34,397 nucleotides of DNA, from assembly GCA_015490155.1 (NCBI GenBank), contig WFYI01000106.1:1-34397 (forward strand), given 5' to 3'. The DNA is from Aquificaceae bacterium. Lineage in GTDB: Bacteria > Aquificota > Aquificia > Aquificales > Aquificaceae. Positions 1 through 9,249 of the stretch are shown here, in pieces. Made by a program: the position numbers and the translations under genes. Numbering within the stretch: the stretch's first letter is position 1; each line of letters starts with the position of its first letter. The notes under the pieces were generated by a model, which saw only the letters and a list, made by a program, of their open reading frames with translations, did not search any database and was not told the origin of the DNA.

Positions 1-1609
1 GAACTGCATGCTCTATGCCCCCAATGTAAGTATCTACGGGCATCCAGTAGTCCACGCTTTCCTTGCCGAAGGGTTCACTATCGTTTTTAGGGTCGCAGTA
101 CCTCAAAAAGTACCACGAGGAATCAAAGAATGTGTCCATCGTATCCGTTTCCCTTCTCGCAGGCGAGCCGCACTCGGGACACTTCGTATGCAGGAATTCC
201 TTAGAGCTTTCAAGGGGATTCCCCTTTCCCGAGAACTCAACCTCAAGGGGAAGTTTTACCGGCAGTTCTTCTTCCGGTACGGGAACGGTTCCACACCTCT
301 CGCAGTAAACTATCGGGATAGGTGTCCCCCAGTATCTCTGCCTTGATACGTTCCAATCTTTGAGCCTGTATGTGATTTTAAACTTACCGAGTCCTTTTGA
401 TTGGAGCCACTCCGTAATCTTCCTCTTAGCCTCTTCGCTCTCTAACCCGCTGAACTCCCCCGAATTAATCAGCCTTCCCTTTCCTTCGTAGGCACCTTCT
501 TTAAAATTCCACCTGCCTTCGGCAGGTTCTATTACAGGAATTATCTCTATACCGTACTTCTTAGCGAACTCCCAGTCCCTCTGGTCGTGAGCGGGAACGC
601 ACATTATTGCTCCCGTTCCGTATTCGTAAAGGACGTAGTTGGCAGTCCACACGGGTATCTCCCTGCCGGTTGCGGGGTTTTTAGCGTAAACACCCAAAAA
701 GACCCCTTCTTTTTCTTTCAGGGTTCCCCTTTCCTTGGTCGTTAGCTTTTTAACCTTTTCTACGAACTCCTTAACATCTTCCTCTTTGCCTCCCCTTCGT
801 GCAAGTTCAAGGGTCAAAGGATGCTCGGGCGCTAAGACGACAAAGGTGGCTCCGAAAACTGTATCGGGTCTGGTGGTAAAAACCTCAACGGGAGTGTCTT
901 CTACGTTGAATTTGAGAACTGCCCCCTCAGACCTACCAATCCAGTTCCTCTGCTGGATTATCACCCTATCGGGCCAACTGCCCTCAAGCTCTTGCAAGTC
1001 TTCCAGAAGCCTGTCCGCGTAGTCCGTTATCTTTAAAAACCAAGAGGGTATTTCTCTCTGAACAACCTGAGTGCCACACCTCCAGCACTTTCCCTCTATC
1101 ACCTGCTCGTTGGCAAGGACTGTCTCGTCGTGGGGACACCAGTTTACGGTGGCGGACTTTCTGTAAGCTATACCTTTTTTGTACATCTGGAGGAATATCC
1201 ACTGGTTCCATTTGTAGTACTCCTCATCGCAGGTAGCTATCTCCCTGTCCCAGTCGTAGGAAAATCCCAGGAGCTTTAGCTGTTTTCTCATGTAATCTAT
1301 GTTTTGATAAGTCCACTCGGCGGGGTGTACGCCCTGCTTGATAGCCGCGTTCTCAGCAGGTAGTCCGAAGGCGTCCCAGCCCATAGGGTGAAGAACATTC
1401 TTACCTCTTAGTTTTAAAAACCGCGCTATCGCATCCCCTATGGTGTAGTTCCTCACGTGGCCCATGTGGATACGCCCCGAAGGGTAGGGGAACATCTCAA
1501 GGACGTAGTGTTTATCAGCTCCTTCCTTTTCCCGGGCTTTGAAAACCCCTCTCTTTTTCCACTCGGACTGCCACTTTTTCTCTATCTCTTTAGGGTTGTA
1601 GGCTTCCAT
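1..1609 (-). CDS. leuS: Leucyl-tRNA synthetase, N-terminal part (runs off window edge)
   Basis: Class I aminoacyl-tRNA synthetase that charges tRNA-Leu. About 536 codons are visible, open to base 1. The start [14 protein letters not shown] is typical of LeuRS. The HIGH-type ATP site is [13 protein letters not shown] at residues 44-56. Zinc-type Cys pairs lie near residues 160-180 and 435-500. The editing (CP1) domain shows TTRPDT near residue 245 and a [16 protein letters not shown] block later. The KMSKS loop and anticodon-binding region lie outside the window. In Aquifex aeolicus LeuRS is split into alpha and beta chains, the alpha chain being about 630 residues; whether this gene is split cannot be seen here. 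The ATG at 1609 has no Shine-Dalgarno sequence but has a promoter just upstream, which suits a leaderless transcript. Confidence 0.97.
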   Translation of the reverse strand, partial: MEAYNPKEIEKKWQSEWKKRGVFKAREKEGADKHYVLEMFPYPSGRIHMGHVRNYTIGDAIARFLKLRGKNVLHPMGWDAFGLPAENAAIKQGVHPAEWTYQNIDYMRKQLKLLGFSYDWDREIATCDEEYYKWNQWIFLQMYKKGIAYRKSATVNWCPHDETVLANEQVIEGKCWRCGTQVVQREIPSWFLKITDYADRLLEDLQELEGSWPDRVIIQQRNWIGRSEGAVLKFNVEDTPVEVFTTRPDTVFGATFVVLAPEHPLTLELARRGGKEEDVKEFVEKVKKLTTKERGTLKEKEGVFLGVYAKNPATGREIPVWTANYVLYEYGTGAIMCVPAHDQRDWEFAKKYGIEIIPVIEPAEGRWNFKEGAYEGKGRLINSGEFSGLESEEAKRKITEWLQSKGLGKFKITYRLKDWNVSRQRYWGTPIPIVYCERCGTVPVPEEELPVKLPLEVEFSGKGNPLESSKEFLHTKCPECGSPARRETDTMDTFFDSSWYFLRYCDPKNDSEPFGKESVDYWMPVDTYIGGIEHAV

Positions 1610-1619
1610 GGGAGTAGGT

Positions 1620-1648
1620 ATTATCTTACATTAAACCTCGGTATGCAA
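1620..1648 (-). promoter_or_regulatory. leuS promoter, probably giving a near-leaderless mRNA
   Basis: On the minus strand TTGCAT (1643-1648) is followed after 17 bases by GATAAT (1620-1625). The expected transcription start, about 7 bases further on, falls only a few bases before the leuS ATG at 1609. No ribosome-binding sequence separates them. This is read from the sequence; activity is inferred. Confidence 0.55.
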
Positions 1649-1744
1649 ACGGTTGATGAGACAGCCCACATTTTGAGAGTGCTTGAAGTCTCCAAGTGTT
1701 AAAAAGTATGTGGGAAGCTCACACAAGAAGTAAATTATTAAGCG

Positions 1745-1996
1745 ATGACAGGTGTCAAGGAAGAAAAGGAACTCTGGTAAGGGGTAAGGGAGATTAGGCA
1801 GGAGTTTAAAGAACTAAGAGGGGCAGTTTACAAACTTGACGTCAAGATAGAGCAAACAGATAAATCCTTACGTGAAGAAATCCACCGCATTGATGAAAAG
1901 TTCACTGTTTTGACACTCATAGTTATATTCCTCATTACCTTCCTCAACCAAGGCTCCCTTGAACTTATACTTAGGGTTTTGGGAGTTCTTAGGTAG
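1745..1996 (+). pseudogene. Small coiled-coil/membrane protein gene interrupted by a stop codon
   Basis: One reading frame of 83 codons begins MTGVKEEKELW, meets TAA at codon 12 (1778-1780), then continues in the same frame as GVREIRQEFKELRG, a charged helical stretch with coiled-coil character, and a hydrophobic segment VLTLIVIFLITFL, ending at TAG 1994-1996. A single AAA-to-TAA change would explain the break and restore an 83-residue protein with a cytoplasmic helix and one C-terminal membrane anchor. No ATG, GTG or TTG lies just after the stop to rescue translation. The plan resembles small coiled-coil membrane proteins (DUF1640-like) but I cannot name a family. The flanks 1649-1744 and 1997-2094 show nothing else I can support. 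Confidence 0.55.
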
Positions 1997-2094
1997 GCGT
2001 ATTCTTCCCCTTGAGAGGAATTTATCACGCCGAATAACGCTTGTAGGTGCCTTCATACCTTAGGTCTTGAAGTGCAATAGCTGAGAATATATAA

Positions 2095-2119
2095 GACAAA
2101 AGGGGGAGATTAATCCCCC
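2095..2119 (-). terminator. Rho-independent terminator of dnaK
   Basis: A 6-bp perfect stem (2102-2107 with 2114-2119, GGGGGA/TCCCCC, loop of six) starts six bases after the dnaK stop. On the minus strand it is followed by TTTTGTCTTATAT. This is a standard intrinsic terminator and one of very few in the window. Confidence 0.8.
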
Positions 2120-2125
2120 ATATCC

Positions 2126-4018
2126 TTAATCAACGGGCTTTGCGTCCACGACATCGTCTCCGCTTCCCTTGTTGTCTCCCTCTTTACCTCCTGCTTGCTT
2201 ACCCGCTTCTTCGTAGAGGGTAGAGCCTAGCTTTGAGGAGACCTGAAGAACCTTCTCCATAACACCCTTTATCTCATCTATGTTCTGGGATTCTGCAACC
2301 ACCTTTTTTGCCTCCTCTATTACCTGCTGAGCCTCCTTAGCGTCCTCTTCCTTAATCTTCTCCTTGTTCTCGTTCAGTATCTTCTCAAGGTTATAGACGA
2401 GCTGGTCTAACTGGTTTTTGGTATCCACAAGCTCCTTTTTCTTCTTGTCTTCCTCCGCGTGGGCTTCCGCTTCTTGTACCATCTTCTCTATCTCCTCCTG
2501 CGTGAGTCCGGAGGAAGGCTCTATCCTTATGGACTGCTCCTTTCCTGTACCCAAGTCCTTGGCAGTTACGTGGAGTATTCCATCCGCGTCTATATCAAAG
2601 CAAACCTCTATCTTGGGAACTCCTCTGGGTGCAGGGGGTATTCCCGTTAAGAAGAACTTACCCAGAGATTTGTTGTCCTTTGCCATAGGTCTTTCGCCCT
2701 GAAGAACGTGTATCTCAACCTCTGTCTGGTAATCGGAGGCCGTCGTGAAGACCTCACACTTCTTGTAGGGTATGGGTGTGTTTCTGGGTATCAAGGTTGT
2801 CATGACTCCTCCGTAGGTTTCTACTCCGAGGGAAAGGGGTACGACATCAACCAAGAGTATCTCCTTCACATCACCGCTGAGAACTCCGGCCTGTATAGCC
2901 GCTCCTACCGCTACCACCTCGTCCGGGTTCACGCCCTTGTGAGGCTCCTTGCCGAAGAATTCCTTAATCCTCTGTTGAACCAGAGGTATCCTCGTAGAAC
3001 CTCCTACGAGAACTACGTCGTTTATGTCGTTGGGTGTGAGTTTTGCGTCTTCAAGGGCGCGCTTTACTATGTCCATAGTCCTGTCTATGAGGTCTTTTAT
3101 CATTTCCTCAAGCCTTGCCCTCGTGAGCTTCTTTTGGAGGTGTAGGGGCTGGTTGGTGTTGGGGTCTATCGTTATGAAGGGCAGGTTTATCTCGGTCTCG
3201 AGCTTGAAGGATAGCTCCTTCTTAGCCTGTTCGGAAGCTTCTTTAAGCCTCTGGAGAGCAGTTCTATCGTTTTTGAGGTCAATACCGTGTTCCTTCTTGA
3301 ACTCCTCTATGAGCCAGTCCATTATCCTCTCGTCCACATTTGCACCGCCGAGGTGGGTGTCCCCGAGGGTAGCCTTAACCTCTATAACTCCATCTCCACC
3401 CTCGAGTATGGACACGTCAAAGGTTCCTCCGCCGAAGTCATAGACGAGTATCTTTACATCGTTTTTCTTATCAAGCCCGTAAGCGAGAGCAGCAGCCGTA
3501 GGCTCGTTTAGTATTCTTACAACCTCTAACCCTGCTATCTTGCCCGCGTCCTTCGTAGCCTGCCTCTGTCTCTCGTTAAAGTACGCTGGGACAGTTATAA
3601 CCGCCTTGCTTACCTTTTCACCTAAATAGTCCTCGGCCGCTTCCTTGAGCTTCCTTAAAACATTTGCTCCAACTTCTTCAGGTCTTACCACCTTACCCGC
3701 GTTGGGTATATCAAATGCGGCGTCTCCTTTGTCGTCAGCAACCACCTTGTAGGTAACTCTCTTAGTTTCTTCCTTTACCTCCTCAAACTTTCTTCCTATA
3801 AACCTCTTTGCTTCGTAAACGGTGTTTTCAGGGTCTAAGACGGCTCTCCGTTTTGCCGGTTCGCCCACGAGAATTTCCTTCTCCTTTGTCCAGGACACAA
3901 TTGAGGGAGTTAAACGGTCTCCCTCTTGGTTCTGGATAACTACAGGTTCATCGCTCACTATTACCGAAACGACCGAGTTCGTAGTTCCTAAGTCTATACC
4001 AAGTATCTTTTCCGCCAT
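2126..4018 (-). CDS. dnaK: Chaperone DnaK (Hsp70)
   Basis: ATP-driven cytosolic chaperone that works with DnaJ and GrpE. Its 630 residues match the family. The N-terminal ATPase begins [17 protein letters not shown], with the phosphate loop and later [10 protein letters not shown] and VGGSTRIP signatures. A substrate-binding domain and a charged helical lid follow. The C-terminal tail is Gly/Asp-rich and ends [10 protein letters not shown], close to the acidic EEVKD-type end of bacterial DnaK. The start is fixed by a strong Shine-Dalgarno sequence (GGAGGAGG) seven bases before the ATG. It is transcribed alone from its own promoter and stopped by a hairpin. No grpE or dnaJ is adjacent, though a J-domain protein lies 7 kb away in the chemotaxis locus. 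Confidence 0.99.
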   Translation of the reverse strand: MAEKILGIDLGTTNSVVSVIVSDEPVVIQNQEGDRLTPSIVSWTKEKEILVGEPAKRRAVLDPENTVYEAKRFIGRKFEEVKEETKRVTYKVVADDKGDAAFDIPNAGKVVRPEEVGANVLRKLKEAAEDYLGEKVSKAVITVPAYFNERQRQATKDAGKIAGLEVVRILNEPTAAALAYGLDKKNDVKILVYDFGGGTFDVSILEGGDGVIEVKATLGDTHLGGANVDERIMDWLIEEFKKEHGIDLKNDRTALQRLKEASEQAKKELSFKLETEINLPFITIDPNTNQPLHLQKKLTRARLEEMIKDLIDRTMDIVKRALEDAKLTPNDINDVVLVGGSTRIPLVQQRIKEFFGKEPHKGVNPDEVVAVGAAIQAGVLSGDVKEILLVDVVPLSLGVETYGGVMTTLIPRNTPIPYKKCEVFTTASDYQTEVEIHVLQGERPMAKDNKSLGKFFLTGIPPAPRGVPKIEVCFDIDADGILHVTAKDLGTGKEQSIRIEPSSGLTQEEIEKMVQEAEAHAEEDKKKKELVDTKNQLDQLVYNLEKILNENKEKIKEEDAKEAQQVIEEAKKVVAESQNIDEIKGVMEKVLQVSSKLGSTLYEEAGKQAGGKEGDNKGSGDDVVDAKPVD

Positions 4019-4057
4019 CTTTGACCTCCTCCTTTAAGTGAACTTTATTCAGAAATT

Positions 4058-4086
4058 ATTTTAGACCCTTAGTGAGTTATTGTCAA
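4058..4086 (-). promoter_or_regulatory. dnaK promoter (sigma-70 type)
   Basis: TTGACA (4081-4086, minus strand) is followed after exactly 17 bases by TAAAAT (4058-4063). The predicted start near 4051 gives a leader of about 32 bases carrying the Shine-Dalgarno sequence. No CIRCE repeat is visible, so HrcA control is not supported. Confidence 0.8.
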
Positions 4087-4103
4087 GTTTTATATAAAGA
4101 AAT

Positions 4104-4580
4104 TTATAAAAGAAATCTATCAATCGCTTCTCCAAATAGGGCAAATACGTAAATTCTTATAAACCTCGCTATCAATGAGGCAATCAGGAAGCTGACAAAG
4201 GACATACGGAATATACCCGAGAGCCAGCACATAAGTTTGTAAGGCTCTCCTATGAGAACCGCAAAGAAACCGAAGCGGTTAAATAGAGCCTCTCCTTTGA
4301 GGTAGAGTTTTTCGCTGAACAACCTCTTGACAGCAGACTCTCCGAGTTTACGCCCCAGAAAGAAGGACACGAATGCACCCAATATGTTTCCCGCGAAGGC
4401 AACATGGGCTGCAACCCACGGACTTAATCCAAACACGGGCGCCGCGGTTATAAAGGGATAGGGGGGAACCGGCTGGACTATAGACTCGCTGAAGGAAAGC
4501 ACAAAGAGGGCAAAGTAGCCGTAGCTTTGAATAAAGAGTTTTGCCGATGTCTCAAGTTCTTCATAAAAAGGTATGGGCAT
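4104..4580 (-). CDS. YqaA-type DedA/VTT family membrane protein
   Basis: A 158-residue integral membrane protein of the SNARE-associated/VTT superfamily, YqaA branch. Features seen are the N-terminal amphipathic stretch, a re-entrant-like SESIVQPVPPYPFI segment (about 30-45), the GNILGAFVSFFLGRKLGE block (about 64-82) and two later hydrophobic segments. VTT proteins are linked to lipid flipping and membrane homeostasis; the substrate of this one is unknown. Its ATG overlaps the cheW stop by one base (TAATG), so it is probably translationally coupled and is the last gene of the mini-receptor/cheV/cheA/cheW operon. A role in chemotaxis is not implied by sequence; the location may be incidental. 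Confidence 0.8.
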   Translation of the reverse strand: MPIPFYEELETSAKLFIQSYGYFALFVLSFSESIVQPVPPYPFITAAPVFGLSPWVAAHVAFAGNILGAFVSFFLGRKLGESAVKRLFSEKLYLKGEALFNRFGFFAVLIGEPYKLMCWLSGIFRMSFVSFLIASLIARFIRIYVFALFGEAIDRFLL

Positions 4581-5050
4581 TAATGCTCAACTATGGTATC
4601 AAATATTTTGTCTATGTCAAGTATGGAGATCAACCCCTCCTCTATGTGGGCAACGTTCCTGACGTAGGCGCTGTAACGACCCACCATAGGATTGGGTTCT
4701 AACTGGTTTTCCTCGAGCCTTATCACACCTATTATGGTATCAACCAAAACTCCTGCCTTTCCGTGATTAGTATCTAAGGTAACTATCCTTGAGGTTTCCT
4801 TTGTTTCTATCAAACCTAAAAGGTTCTTCAGGGAGAAGATAGGTATTATTTCTCCTCTTAGGTTTATTATTCCTTCCATGTAGTCAGGTGTGAAGGGAAC
4901 CTTAACTATATCAAGGGTCTTTGATATCGTGAGTATTTTCTTTAGGGGGATTCCCACTATTTCGTCTTCTAACATTAAGCTCAAAAACTCTTCTACCTTG
5001 TCGCCTCTGTGTAGAAGTCCTTTGTCTCCCGTAGGGACTATACCGCTCAT
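4580..5050 (-). CDS. cheW: Chemotaxis coupling protein CheW
   Basis: Scaffold protein of 156 residues linking receptors to CheA. It is a single CheW domain: GIPLKKI near residue 33, then the conserved GIINLRGEIIPIFSLK block at 60-75 with the receptor-binding Arg (R65), and a closing GLISILDIDKIF segment. An N-terminal extension of about 18 residues precedes the domain. It lies 14 bases after cheA and overlaps the downstream yqaA-like gene by one base. CheV two genes upstream supplies a second CheW-type coupler. Confidence 0.95.
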   Translation of the reverse strand: MSGIVPTGDKGLLHRGDKVEEFLSLMLEDEIVGIPLKKILTISKTLDIVKVPFTPDYMEGIINLRGEIIPIFSLKNLLGLIETKETSRIVTLDTNHGKAGVLVDTIIGVIRLEENQLEPNPMVGRYSAYVRNVAHIEEGLISILDIDKIFDTIVEH

Positions 5051-5064
5051 AGCTGTCTAACCTC

Positions 5065-6990
5065 CTAAATTATAGCGGCTGAGTTTGTTTCTCTCTTGAG
5101 TATACCTTCAAGGTCTAATATAAGAACTACCTTTCCTTCACCCGTTATGGTTGCACCGGATATTCCTTGTATATCCCCAACTATCTTACTGAAAGGTTTC
5201 ACAACTATCTCTTCGTCTCCGTAAAGCTCCTCGACGGTGAACGCTGCTCTCTGCCCGCCTACCTGAGCCACGATGATGTACCCTATGCTGCCCTCTTCCA
5301 CTCCCAAGATGCTTCCCAATCTGAAAAGGGGTATGGTTTGCTCCCTTAAAAGTAGGACTTCCTTTCCGGAAAGGGTCTTTATCTCTGCATCTTCACCTTG
5401 AATTATCTCGAGGACAGAGTAAATAGGTATGGCATAGAACCTGTCCTTTATAGACACGAGCAGAGACCTTATTATGCCTATTGTGAGGGGGAAAGACATA
5501 AGTATCTTTGTCCCCTTGTTTTTCTCTGTTTCTATATCTATGGTTCCTCTGAAATTGGATACGGTGGTTATAACGACGTCCATCCCCACTCCGCGTCCGG
5601 AAACCTCCGAAACGTCTTCTCTCGTTGAAAATCCGGGATGGAAAATTAGGAAGAGGGTTTCCTTTTTACTCATTTTGTCAAGTCTTTCTCTCGAGACTAT
5701 ACCCTTCTCGAGAGCTTTTAGCTTTACCTTGTCTACATCTATACCTCTGCCGTCGTCAACGATTTCAACAAATATTCTGTCTCCCTGATAGTAAGCCTTG
5801 AGAAGTATCGTTCCCTTTCTGGGTTTTCCGAGCCTCTCCCTTTCCTCAGCCGGCTCTATACCGTGGTCTATGGCATTTCTTATCAGGTGTATCATAGGCT
5901 CTTCGAGCTTCTCTATGATGGTTTTGTCCATCTCAACATCTTCACCTTCGGTTACGAGTTCAACCTCCTTGCCGAGCATTTTCGATAGGTCTCTAACCAC
6001 GCGCGGGAACTTTTGGAATAGCCTTTTCACGGGTTGCATACGCGTTTTCATAACGGCGAGCTGAAGGTCACCGACTATTCTGTCTATGGAGGACAGTATC
6101 GTCTCAAATTCGTCCATGTCCTTTGATACGCATTCCTGGGAAATTTTCTGAAATCCTCTCACTAACCTGTTTCTTTCAAGGACAAGCTCCCCAACCAGGT
6201 TCATGAGAGCCTCTATTTTATCTACGTCTATCCTGAGTACTTTCTCCCCCGCTTGTTTTTCTTTTTTCTCAGGTTTTTCCGCTTTTTTATGCTCCTTTTG
6301 TTCTTTTGGCTGTTCTTCCTTAGCTTGAGCTTCCCCGCGTTTTTCCTGTTCCTCTTCCTCCTTGCTCATCTCTATCATCTTTATGTCGGCTTCAAGCTCC
6401 TTTTCTTTGTACTCTTGCTCGGATACCTCGCCCGTTGAGATTAACTTGTCAAGCTCGGATATTAGCTCGTCCGGTCTTTCGTCAGGTGGTAAGAGTATAA
6501 GCTCTTCAAGAACTTCCTCAATAGGCTTCCCTTTAAGATGAGAAAATCCGTACTCGTCTAAGAGCTTGTCAAGGCTGCTTACTTCGTCAGATGGAGCAGG
6601 TGTAGAGCCAGAAGCAAGGGAGCGTAACTTCTCCACAAGCTCCGTCGGAGTTTCAACCTCTTCTCCCTCCTCGTATTTGCTTATCGCTTCTCTGATAAAG
6701 TCTATCGCAGACAGTATGGCGTCGTTTATATCTGCGGAGAACCTCAGGCTCTTTTCCCTAAGCTTACCTAAGATATCCTCTGCTGCATGAGCCACCTCAA
6801 CTATAGCGTCAAGCCCGAGAAATCCTGCTCCACCCTTGAGGGTGTGCATAGCCCTGAAGGCGCTGTTGAGTATCTCCTCGTTCTCGGGGTCGTTTTCCAG
6901 CTCCAACAGGTCTTGTTCGAGCTTATCGAGGTTTTCCGATGCTTCTACGACAAACTCGTTAAAAATCTCCCTCATGTCGTCGTTAATCAT
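5065..6990 (-). CDS. cheA: Chemotaxis histidine kinase CheA (linker peptide instead of a clear P2 domain)
   Basis: Sensor kinase of 641 residues that phosphorylates CheY (and probably CheV). Domains: HPt at 1-110 with the phospho-His in RAMHTLKGGAGF (H49); a region at 125-245 without a recognisable P2 fold, containing SSLDKLLDEYGF (138-149) and then a low-complexity Glu/Lys linker (190-250); dimerisation helices at about 250-310; ATPase with N box HLIRNAIDHG (368-377), G1 DDGRGI (412-417) and G2 GRGVGMD (465-471); and a CheW-like P5 domain from about 505 to the end. The linker peptide matches the CheZ C-terminus and FliM N-terminus of the next operon, so it probably docks CheY. A GGGAG ribosome site lies before the ATG, which is three bases after cheV. 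Confidence 0.97.
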   Translation of the reverse strand: MINDDMREIFNEFVVEASENLDKLEQDLLELENDPENEEILNSAFRAMHTLKGGAGFLGLDAIVEVAHAAEDILGKLREKSLRFSADINDAILSAIDFIREAISKYEEGEEVETPTELVEKLRSLASGSTPAPSDEVSSLDKLLDEYGFSHLKGKPIEEVLEELILLPPDERPDELISELDKLISTGEVSEQEYKEKELEADIKMIEMSKEEEEQEKRGEAQAKEEQPKEQKEHKKAEKPEKKEKQAGEKVLRIDVDKIEALMNLVGELVLERNRLVRGFQKISQECVSKDMDEFETILSSIDRIVGDLQLAVMKTRMQPVKRLFQKFPRVVRDLSKMLGKEVELVTEGEDVEMDKTIIEKLEEPMIHLIRNAIDHGIEPAEERERLGKPRKGTILLKAYYQGDRIFVEIVDDGRGIDVDKVKLKALEKGIVSRERLDKMSKKETLFLIFHPGFSTREDVSEVSGRGVGMDVVITTVSNFRGTIDIETEKNKGTKILMSFPLTIGIIRSLLVSIKDRFYAIPIYSVLEIIQGEDAEIKTLSGKEVLLLREQTIPLFRLGSILGVEEGSIGYIIVAQVGGQRAAFTVEELYGDEEIVVKPFSKIVGDIQGISGATITGEGKVVLILDLEGILKRETNSAAII

Positions 6991-6993
6991 CGC

Positions 6994-7953
6994 CTACTCC
7001 CCCTTGGCTCTTTTCTTGACGGTTTCCTGAACGAGCTTCAACAGGTCTTTAGCGTCGAACTTAACTATGTAGGCGTCCGCATTAACCCTGTATGCCCTCT
7101 GTTTATTTGATTCATCACTCAGCGTGGAATTAACTATGACCGGCAGTCCCATAAGCCCTATTGACTCCTTTACCTTCTTAGTAAAGGTAAGTCCGTCCAT
7201 GTTGGGCATCTCTATGTCCGTTATAACGAGCTGTATGTAATCCGTTATAGGTTTCCCTTCAGCCTTTGCCCTGTCAAGGTACTTCGTGAGTATCTCGTAA
7301 GCCTCAAGCCCGTCCTCCGCAAGTATTACGTTGTGTCCCGCACTTCCGAGGATGTCCGAGATAATTTTTCTCGCAACCGGAGAGTCGTCTGCTACGAGTA
7401 TGGTGTAAGTTTCTCCCTGCTGGGAGTCCTTAGCCTCCGCTTCGTGGAAAATCTTAAGAAGTCCTATGTCGTGAAGTATACCCTCAAAGTCGAGAATTAT
7501 TAGCAGTCCGTCTTCCGTATCTACAACTCCTGTTATCCTGCCGTTAAGCTTTTGGTTCAGTGTCTCCGGAGGCTTTTTGATGTCCGCCCAGGAGATTCTC
7601 CTTATCCTTTTTGCATCATGAACTATAACGCTTACGTTCTCCCGTAAGAACTCGAGATGTAACAGGTACTTCTTTCTGGAGTCAGGTTCGTCTATCCCCA
7701 TCCACCTCGCAAGGCTAATAACTGGAACGAGTCTTTCTCTTATCTCCGTCATACCTTCAACTTCCGGCGGCATATTGGGAACTTTCGTTATCTTAGGTAG
7801 TATAAGAACCTCCCTAACCTTAGCCACGTTCACACCGAATATCCACTCGTAGATTCCGCTTTCCCTGTCCTCGTATATCCGGAAATCAACTATCTCAAGC
7901 TCGTTGGAACCCGTCTCCAATATATCCGGAAGTCCGTATTTTTCTCCGCTCAT
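6994..7953 (-). CDS. cheV: Chemotaxis coupler/response regulator CheV
   Basis: A 319-residue fusion of a CheW domain (about 20-165) with a receiver domain (about 183-315). Receiver residues are all present: acidic pair D189/D190, phospho-acceptor D246 in [12 protein letters not shown], Thr/Ser switch near NSTLS (275-279) and K298 in YIVKFD. CheV couples receptors to CheA, and its phosphorylation tunes that coupling, giving a form of adaptation without receptor methylation. This may matter here because no cheR, cheB or cheD is in the window. Its ATG overlaps the mini-receptor stop by four bases (ATGA). Confidence 0.95.
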   Translation of the reverse strand: MSGEKYGLPDILETGSNELEIVDFRIYEDRESGIYEWIFGVNVAKVREVLILPKITKVPNMPPEVEGMTEIRERLVPVISLARWMGIDEPDSRKKYLLHLEFLRENVSVIVHDAKRIRRISWADIKKPPETLNQKLNGRITGVVDTEDGLLIILDFEGILHDIGLLKIFHEAEAKDSQQGETYTILVADDSPVARKIISDILGSAGHNVILAEDGLEAYEILTKYLDRAKAEGKPITDYIQLVITDIEMPNMDGLTFTKKVKESIGLMGLPVIVNSTLSDESNKQRAYRVNADAYIVKFDAKDLLKLVQETVKKRAKGE

Positions 7954-8225
7954 TCCTTCCCCTCACCGGCTTCAACCGTGGAGTGCAGAGCCTCAATTCT
8001 ACCTTTTATACTCGTAGATAACTTAGCGGTGCTGTCCGCGAGCTTTCTGAACTCCGAGGCTACGACCGCAAAACCTTTACCGGCCTCCCCGACGCGAGCA
8101 GCCTCTATGGCCGCATTTAGGGCAAGGAGGTTAGACTGCTTGGCTATCTTAGTAAGGGATTCTGCCAGTTCTTCCAGCTCCTCCAGCTCCTTTTTAATCT
8201 TCTCAATGTCTAAGTTTTCCACCAT
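7950..8225 (-). CDS. Mini-chemoreceptor: signalling-tip hairpin only, 91 residues
   Basis: The protein consists almost wholly of the tip of a methyl-accepting chemotaxis protein hairpin. Residues 6-30 form a charged helix. Residues 31-58 hold the near-invariant tip ([19 protein letters not shown], then [14 protein letters not shown]), and residues 60-88 form the returning helix. There is no ligand domain, membrane segment, HAMP domain or methylation region. Each arm is about six heptads long, against roughly 18-22 in usual receptors. The start chosen is the ATG at 8225, which has GGAGG five bases upstream; a GTG at 8237 would add four residues but would bury that ribosome site inside the coding sequence. 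It leads the cheV-cheA-cheW operon. It should be able to bind CheA and CheW; any sensory input would have to come from a partner. Confidence 0.88.
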   Translation of the reverse strand: MVENLDIEKIKKELEELEELAESLTKIAKQSNLLALNAAIEAARVGEAGKGFAVVASEFRKLADSTAKLSTSIKGRIEALHSTVEAGEGKE

Positions 8226-8271
8226 CTCCACCTCCACTCAATTCCTATTTTAAATTAAAATTTAAAGAATT
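8226..8271. promoter_or_regulatory. Divergent control region of the two chemotaxis operons
   Basis: Only 46 bases separate the mini-receptor ATG (minus) from the fliM ATG (plus). The middle is A/T-only over about 20 bases (8246-8265) and nearly palindromic. TAAAAT on the minus strand (8247-8252) could be a -10 box, and TAAAAT on the plus strand (8256-8261) another. I see no convincing -35 box and no sigma-28 flagellar motif. Confidence 0.4.
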
Positions 8272-9246
8272 ATGGAGCAGGATTTTTTATCCCAAGAAGA
8301 GGTTGACCTCCTGCTCAAAAGCTTGGGAAAGGAACAGGAAGAGGCGGAAGGCGGTGATGAAAGGGAGGACGTTAAGCCCTTTGACATAAACGAGCTTGAA
8401 AAGATATCCCCTCTTAGGTATGCGAGACTTGAGCAGATAATAAACAAGTGGACTGTTTACCTCTTCCCGGAGTTAAAGTCCGTTGTTATAAACCTCGAGA
8501 ACATATCTATGAAATCCCTATCCCATGAGAAGCTCTCTGATTTTATCCTTAAGATACCTCTTCCCTCTGCGATAGCCGTTTTGGAAATAGAACCCCTCGA
8601 GGGAAAGTTCTACCTGATAATAGACCCCAGGCTCCTTTACACCATAGTGAGCGTGGTTTTGGGAGGACCACCCAAGTCCTACAAGATAGAGGGCAAGAGT
8701 TTTACAAAGGTGGAGTACAGGATAATGAAGAGGGTTCTTACGAAGATGGTAGATACCCTCGATAGAGCGTGGAACGAGTTCATACCGGACAGCAGAATAA
8801 GGCTTGTGGACATAGACGATAACCCGCGTCACCTCATAACCGTGAGCAAACAGGAAATAATCCTTCTTACCACCATGGAGCTTGAGATAGAAACATTCAA
8901 AGGGCAGTTTTTCTTAGTCCTACCCATGAAAAACTTAGACCCTATAAAGGACACACTCAGAAACACGAGAACGGGTGAGGAAAACCTAAAAGATGTGGTG
9001 GTAGAAAACCTTATGAATACACCTGTTCTTATAGAAGCTCTCCTCGATAGATTTCAGATGAGTGTAAGAGACATACTGAACCTTAAAGAGGGAGATATAA
9101 TAAACACCGATAGGTACATAAGTTCTAAAATAAGCATAATAGCCGGGGGAGTTCCTTTGTTTGAAGGGACGCTCGGGACTTCGAGAGGTAAGAAGGCTGT
9201 TAGGATAGACATGCTTAAAGAAACTAAGGCTAAGGGGGATATGTGA
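8272..9246 (+). CDS. fliM: Flagellar motor switch protein FliM
   Basis: C-ring component of 324 residues that receives phospho-CheY and sets rotation direction. The N-terminal CheY-binding peptide FLSQEEVDLLLKSLG (5-19) is followed by an acidic linker (20-40), the middle domain (about 45-240, including VVLGGPP near 130) and the C-terminal FliN-like SpoA domain (about 245-315, with LKEGDII and VDVGE-like elements replaced by local variants). The ATG has no clear Shine-Dalgarno sequence. Other flagellar genes are not in the window, so the motor is encoded elsewhere. It heads a tight operon with cheZ, cheY, a receptor and a J-domain protein. Confidence 0.95.
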   Translation: MEQDFLSQEEVDLLLKSLGKEQEEAEGGDEREDVKPFDINELEKISPLRYARLEQIINKWTVYLFPELKSVVINLENISMKSLSHEKLSDFILKIPLPSAIAVLEIEPLEGKFYLIIDPRLLYTIVSVVLGGPPKSYKIEGKSFTKVEYRIMKRVLTKMVDTLDRAWNEFIPDSRIRLVDIDDNPRHLITVSKQEIILLTTMELEIETFKGQFFLVLPMKNLDPIKDTLRNTRTGEENLKDVVVENLMNTPVLIEALLDRFQMSVRDILNLKEGDIINTDRYISSKISIIAGGVPLFEGTLGTSRGKKAVRIDMLKETKAKGDM

Positions 9247-9249
9247 GCC

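Noticed and set aside
1-1609. Split LeuRS as in Aquifex aeolicus
   Set aside because: The known split lies after about 630 residues, beyond the window edge; it cannot be judged here.
1457-1702. 81-codon plus-strand ORF over the leuS start
   Set aside because: It is antisense to the conserved LeuRS N-terminus and lacks coding features of its own.
2708-3145. 145-codon ORF antisense to dnaK
   Set aside because: It lies wholly inside dnaK, has odd Tyr/Leu/Val-rich composition and no ribosome site; it is a shadow of the conserved gene.
4019-4103. CIRCE heat-shock element before dnaK
   Set aside because: No TTAGCACTC/GAGTGCTAA repeat is found; only a standard promoter is seen.
8226-8271. Sigma-28 flagellar promoter between the chemotaxis operons
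   Set aside because: No TAAA-N15-GCCGATAA-like sequence is present; only general AT-rich boxes are found.
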